6,677 nucleotides of DNA from Ruminococcaceae bacterium UBA5423 (GTDB taxonomy: Bacteria; Bacillota; Clostridia; Oscillospirales; Acutalibacteraceae), in NCBI GenBank assembly GCA_002409375.1, contig DHNF01000115.1:278-6954 (forward strand), in the 5' to 3' direction. The notes beneath the pieces are model-generated. The model did no database searches and was not told where the DNA came from. It was given only the letters and a program-made list of their open reading frames with translations. How positions within the stretch are numbered: position 1 is the stretch's first letter; each line of letters opens with the position of its first letter. The position numbers were made by a program, and so were the translations under genes. Of the stretch, positions 5,986 to 6,677 are shown piece by piece.

Positions 5986-6677
5986 ATGTCCGGCTTCGTT
6001 CATTTACATGTGCACAGCGAATACAGCTTGCTTGACGGTGCATGCCGTATTAACGAGCTTGTTGCGCGTGCTCGTGAACTTGGGCAAACAGCAGTGTCTA
6101 TAACCGACCACGGTGTGATGTACGGTGTAATCGATTTTTATAAGCAGGCTAAGAAAGCCGGTATAAAGCCGATTATTGGCTGTGAGGTGTATGTAGCAGC
6201 GCGCTTGCGATTTGATAAAATGCATGAATTAGACAGCGAACATGCACATCTTGTGTTGCTGTGTAAAAACCAAACGGGTTACGAAAATTTAATAAAACTC
6301 GTGTCGTCAGCTTTTATTGAGGGGTTTTATAGTCGCCCGCGGATTGACCGTGAGCTTATTTCAAAATACCATGACGGTCTTATTGCGCTATCTGCCTGTC
6401 TTGCGGGGGAAATCCCGCGCGCGCTAATGCGCAGTGATTATAACGCCGCAAAAGAAACAGCGCTTTGGTATAAAGATCTGTTCGGAAAGGATTTTTATAT
6501 TGAAATACAGGATCATGGTATTGACGAACAGCGAATATTAAACCCACAGCTTATACGGCTGGCACGAGAAACAGACATACCTTTGGTTTGCACCAACGAC
6601 GTGCATTACCTATCACGCGATGATGCGCTTATGCAGCGCATTCTTTTATGCATTCAGACAAACACCACAATAGAAAA
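5986..6677 (+). CDS. dnaE: DNA polymerase III subunit alpha (DnaE), N-terminal part, cut by the window edge
   Basis: The first 230 codons of a C-family replicative DNA polymerase; the full protein is usually over 1,100 residues, so the polymerase palm and fingers lie beyond the window. The visible part is the N-terminal PHP domain. It shows HLHVHSEYSLLDG (6-18), ITDHG (39-43), GCEVYV (65-70), HAHLVLLCKN (86-95), LSACLAGEIPR (135-145) and TNDVHYL (203-209). The expected PHP metal ligands H8, H10, D17, H42, E67, H88, C138, D205 and H207 all appear to be present. The start ATG 5986 has AAGGAAG (5971-5977) eight bases upstream. It begins 31 bases after whiA with no terminator between, so co-transcription is likely. 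The domain order suits DnaE and not PolC, where the PHP domain is interrupted by an exonuclease domain and sits later in the protein. Confidence 0.95.
   Translation, partial: MSGFVHLHVHSEYSLLDGACRINELVARARELGQTAVSITDHGVMYGVIDFYKQAKKAGIKPIIGCEVYVAARLRFDKMHELDSEHAHLVLLCKNQTGYENLIKLVSSAFIEGFYSRPRIDRELISKYHDGLIALSACLAGEIPRALMRSDYNAAKETALWYKDLFGKDFYIEIQDHGIDEQRILNPQLIRLARETDIPLVCTNDVHYLSRDDALMQRILLCIQTNTTIE

Overview
The window looks like a piece of a low-to-moderate GC Firmicute chromosome. Class Clostridia is most likely, and Oscillospirales/Ruminococcaceae-like is my best but unproven guess. The evidence is the set and order of genes (hprK, a PHP phosphatase, murB, rapZ, whiA, dnaE), the Gram-positive type of HPr kinase, the type II MurB, the presence of WhiA, Shine-Dalgarno-led genes and short gaps.

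Layout. Bases 1-35 are a GC-rich scrap with no gene, cut by the window edge. Bases 36-1229 (minus strand) encode a GT4-type glycosyltransferase. An AT-rich divergent intergenic region (1230-1397) carries one plausible sigma-A-type promoter for each direction and a small inverted repeat. From 1398 to the right edge everything is on the plus strand: hprK, a stand-alone YcdX-like PHP metallophosphatase whose TTG start overlaps the hprK stop, an 89-base gap with a plausible second promoter, murB, rapZ, whiA, and the first 230 codons of dnaE, which runs off the window. The genes from murB onward are 31-45 bases apart and have no terminator-like hairpin between them, so they are probably one transcription unit. 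No RNA genes, insertion sequences, CRISPR arrays or phage features were seen.

How the genes fit together. HprK senses glycolytic status and phosphorylates HPr Ser46. MurB makes UDP-MurNAc for peptidoglycan. RapZ is a P-loop protein whose proteobacterial homologue senses glucosamine-6-phosphate, the amino-sugar branch feeding MurA/MurB. WhiA is a DNA-binding regulator linked to division and chromosome functions, and DnaE is a replicative polymerase. The cluster therefore joins carbon status, wall precursor supply and replication/division. This is a conserved housekeeping neighbourhood, and I found no convincing undescribed system. The points most worth a second look are the absence of yvcK between rapZ and whiA, translational coupling of the PHP phosphatase to HprK, the RapZ ligand-pocket variant, an apparently complete PHP metal site in DnaE, and the GC-rich fragment at the left edge.
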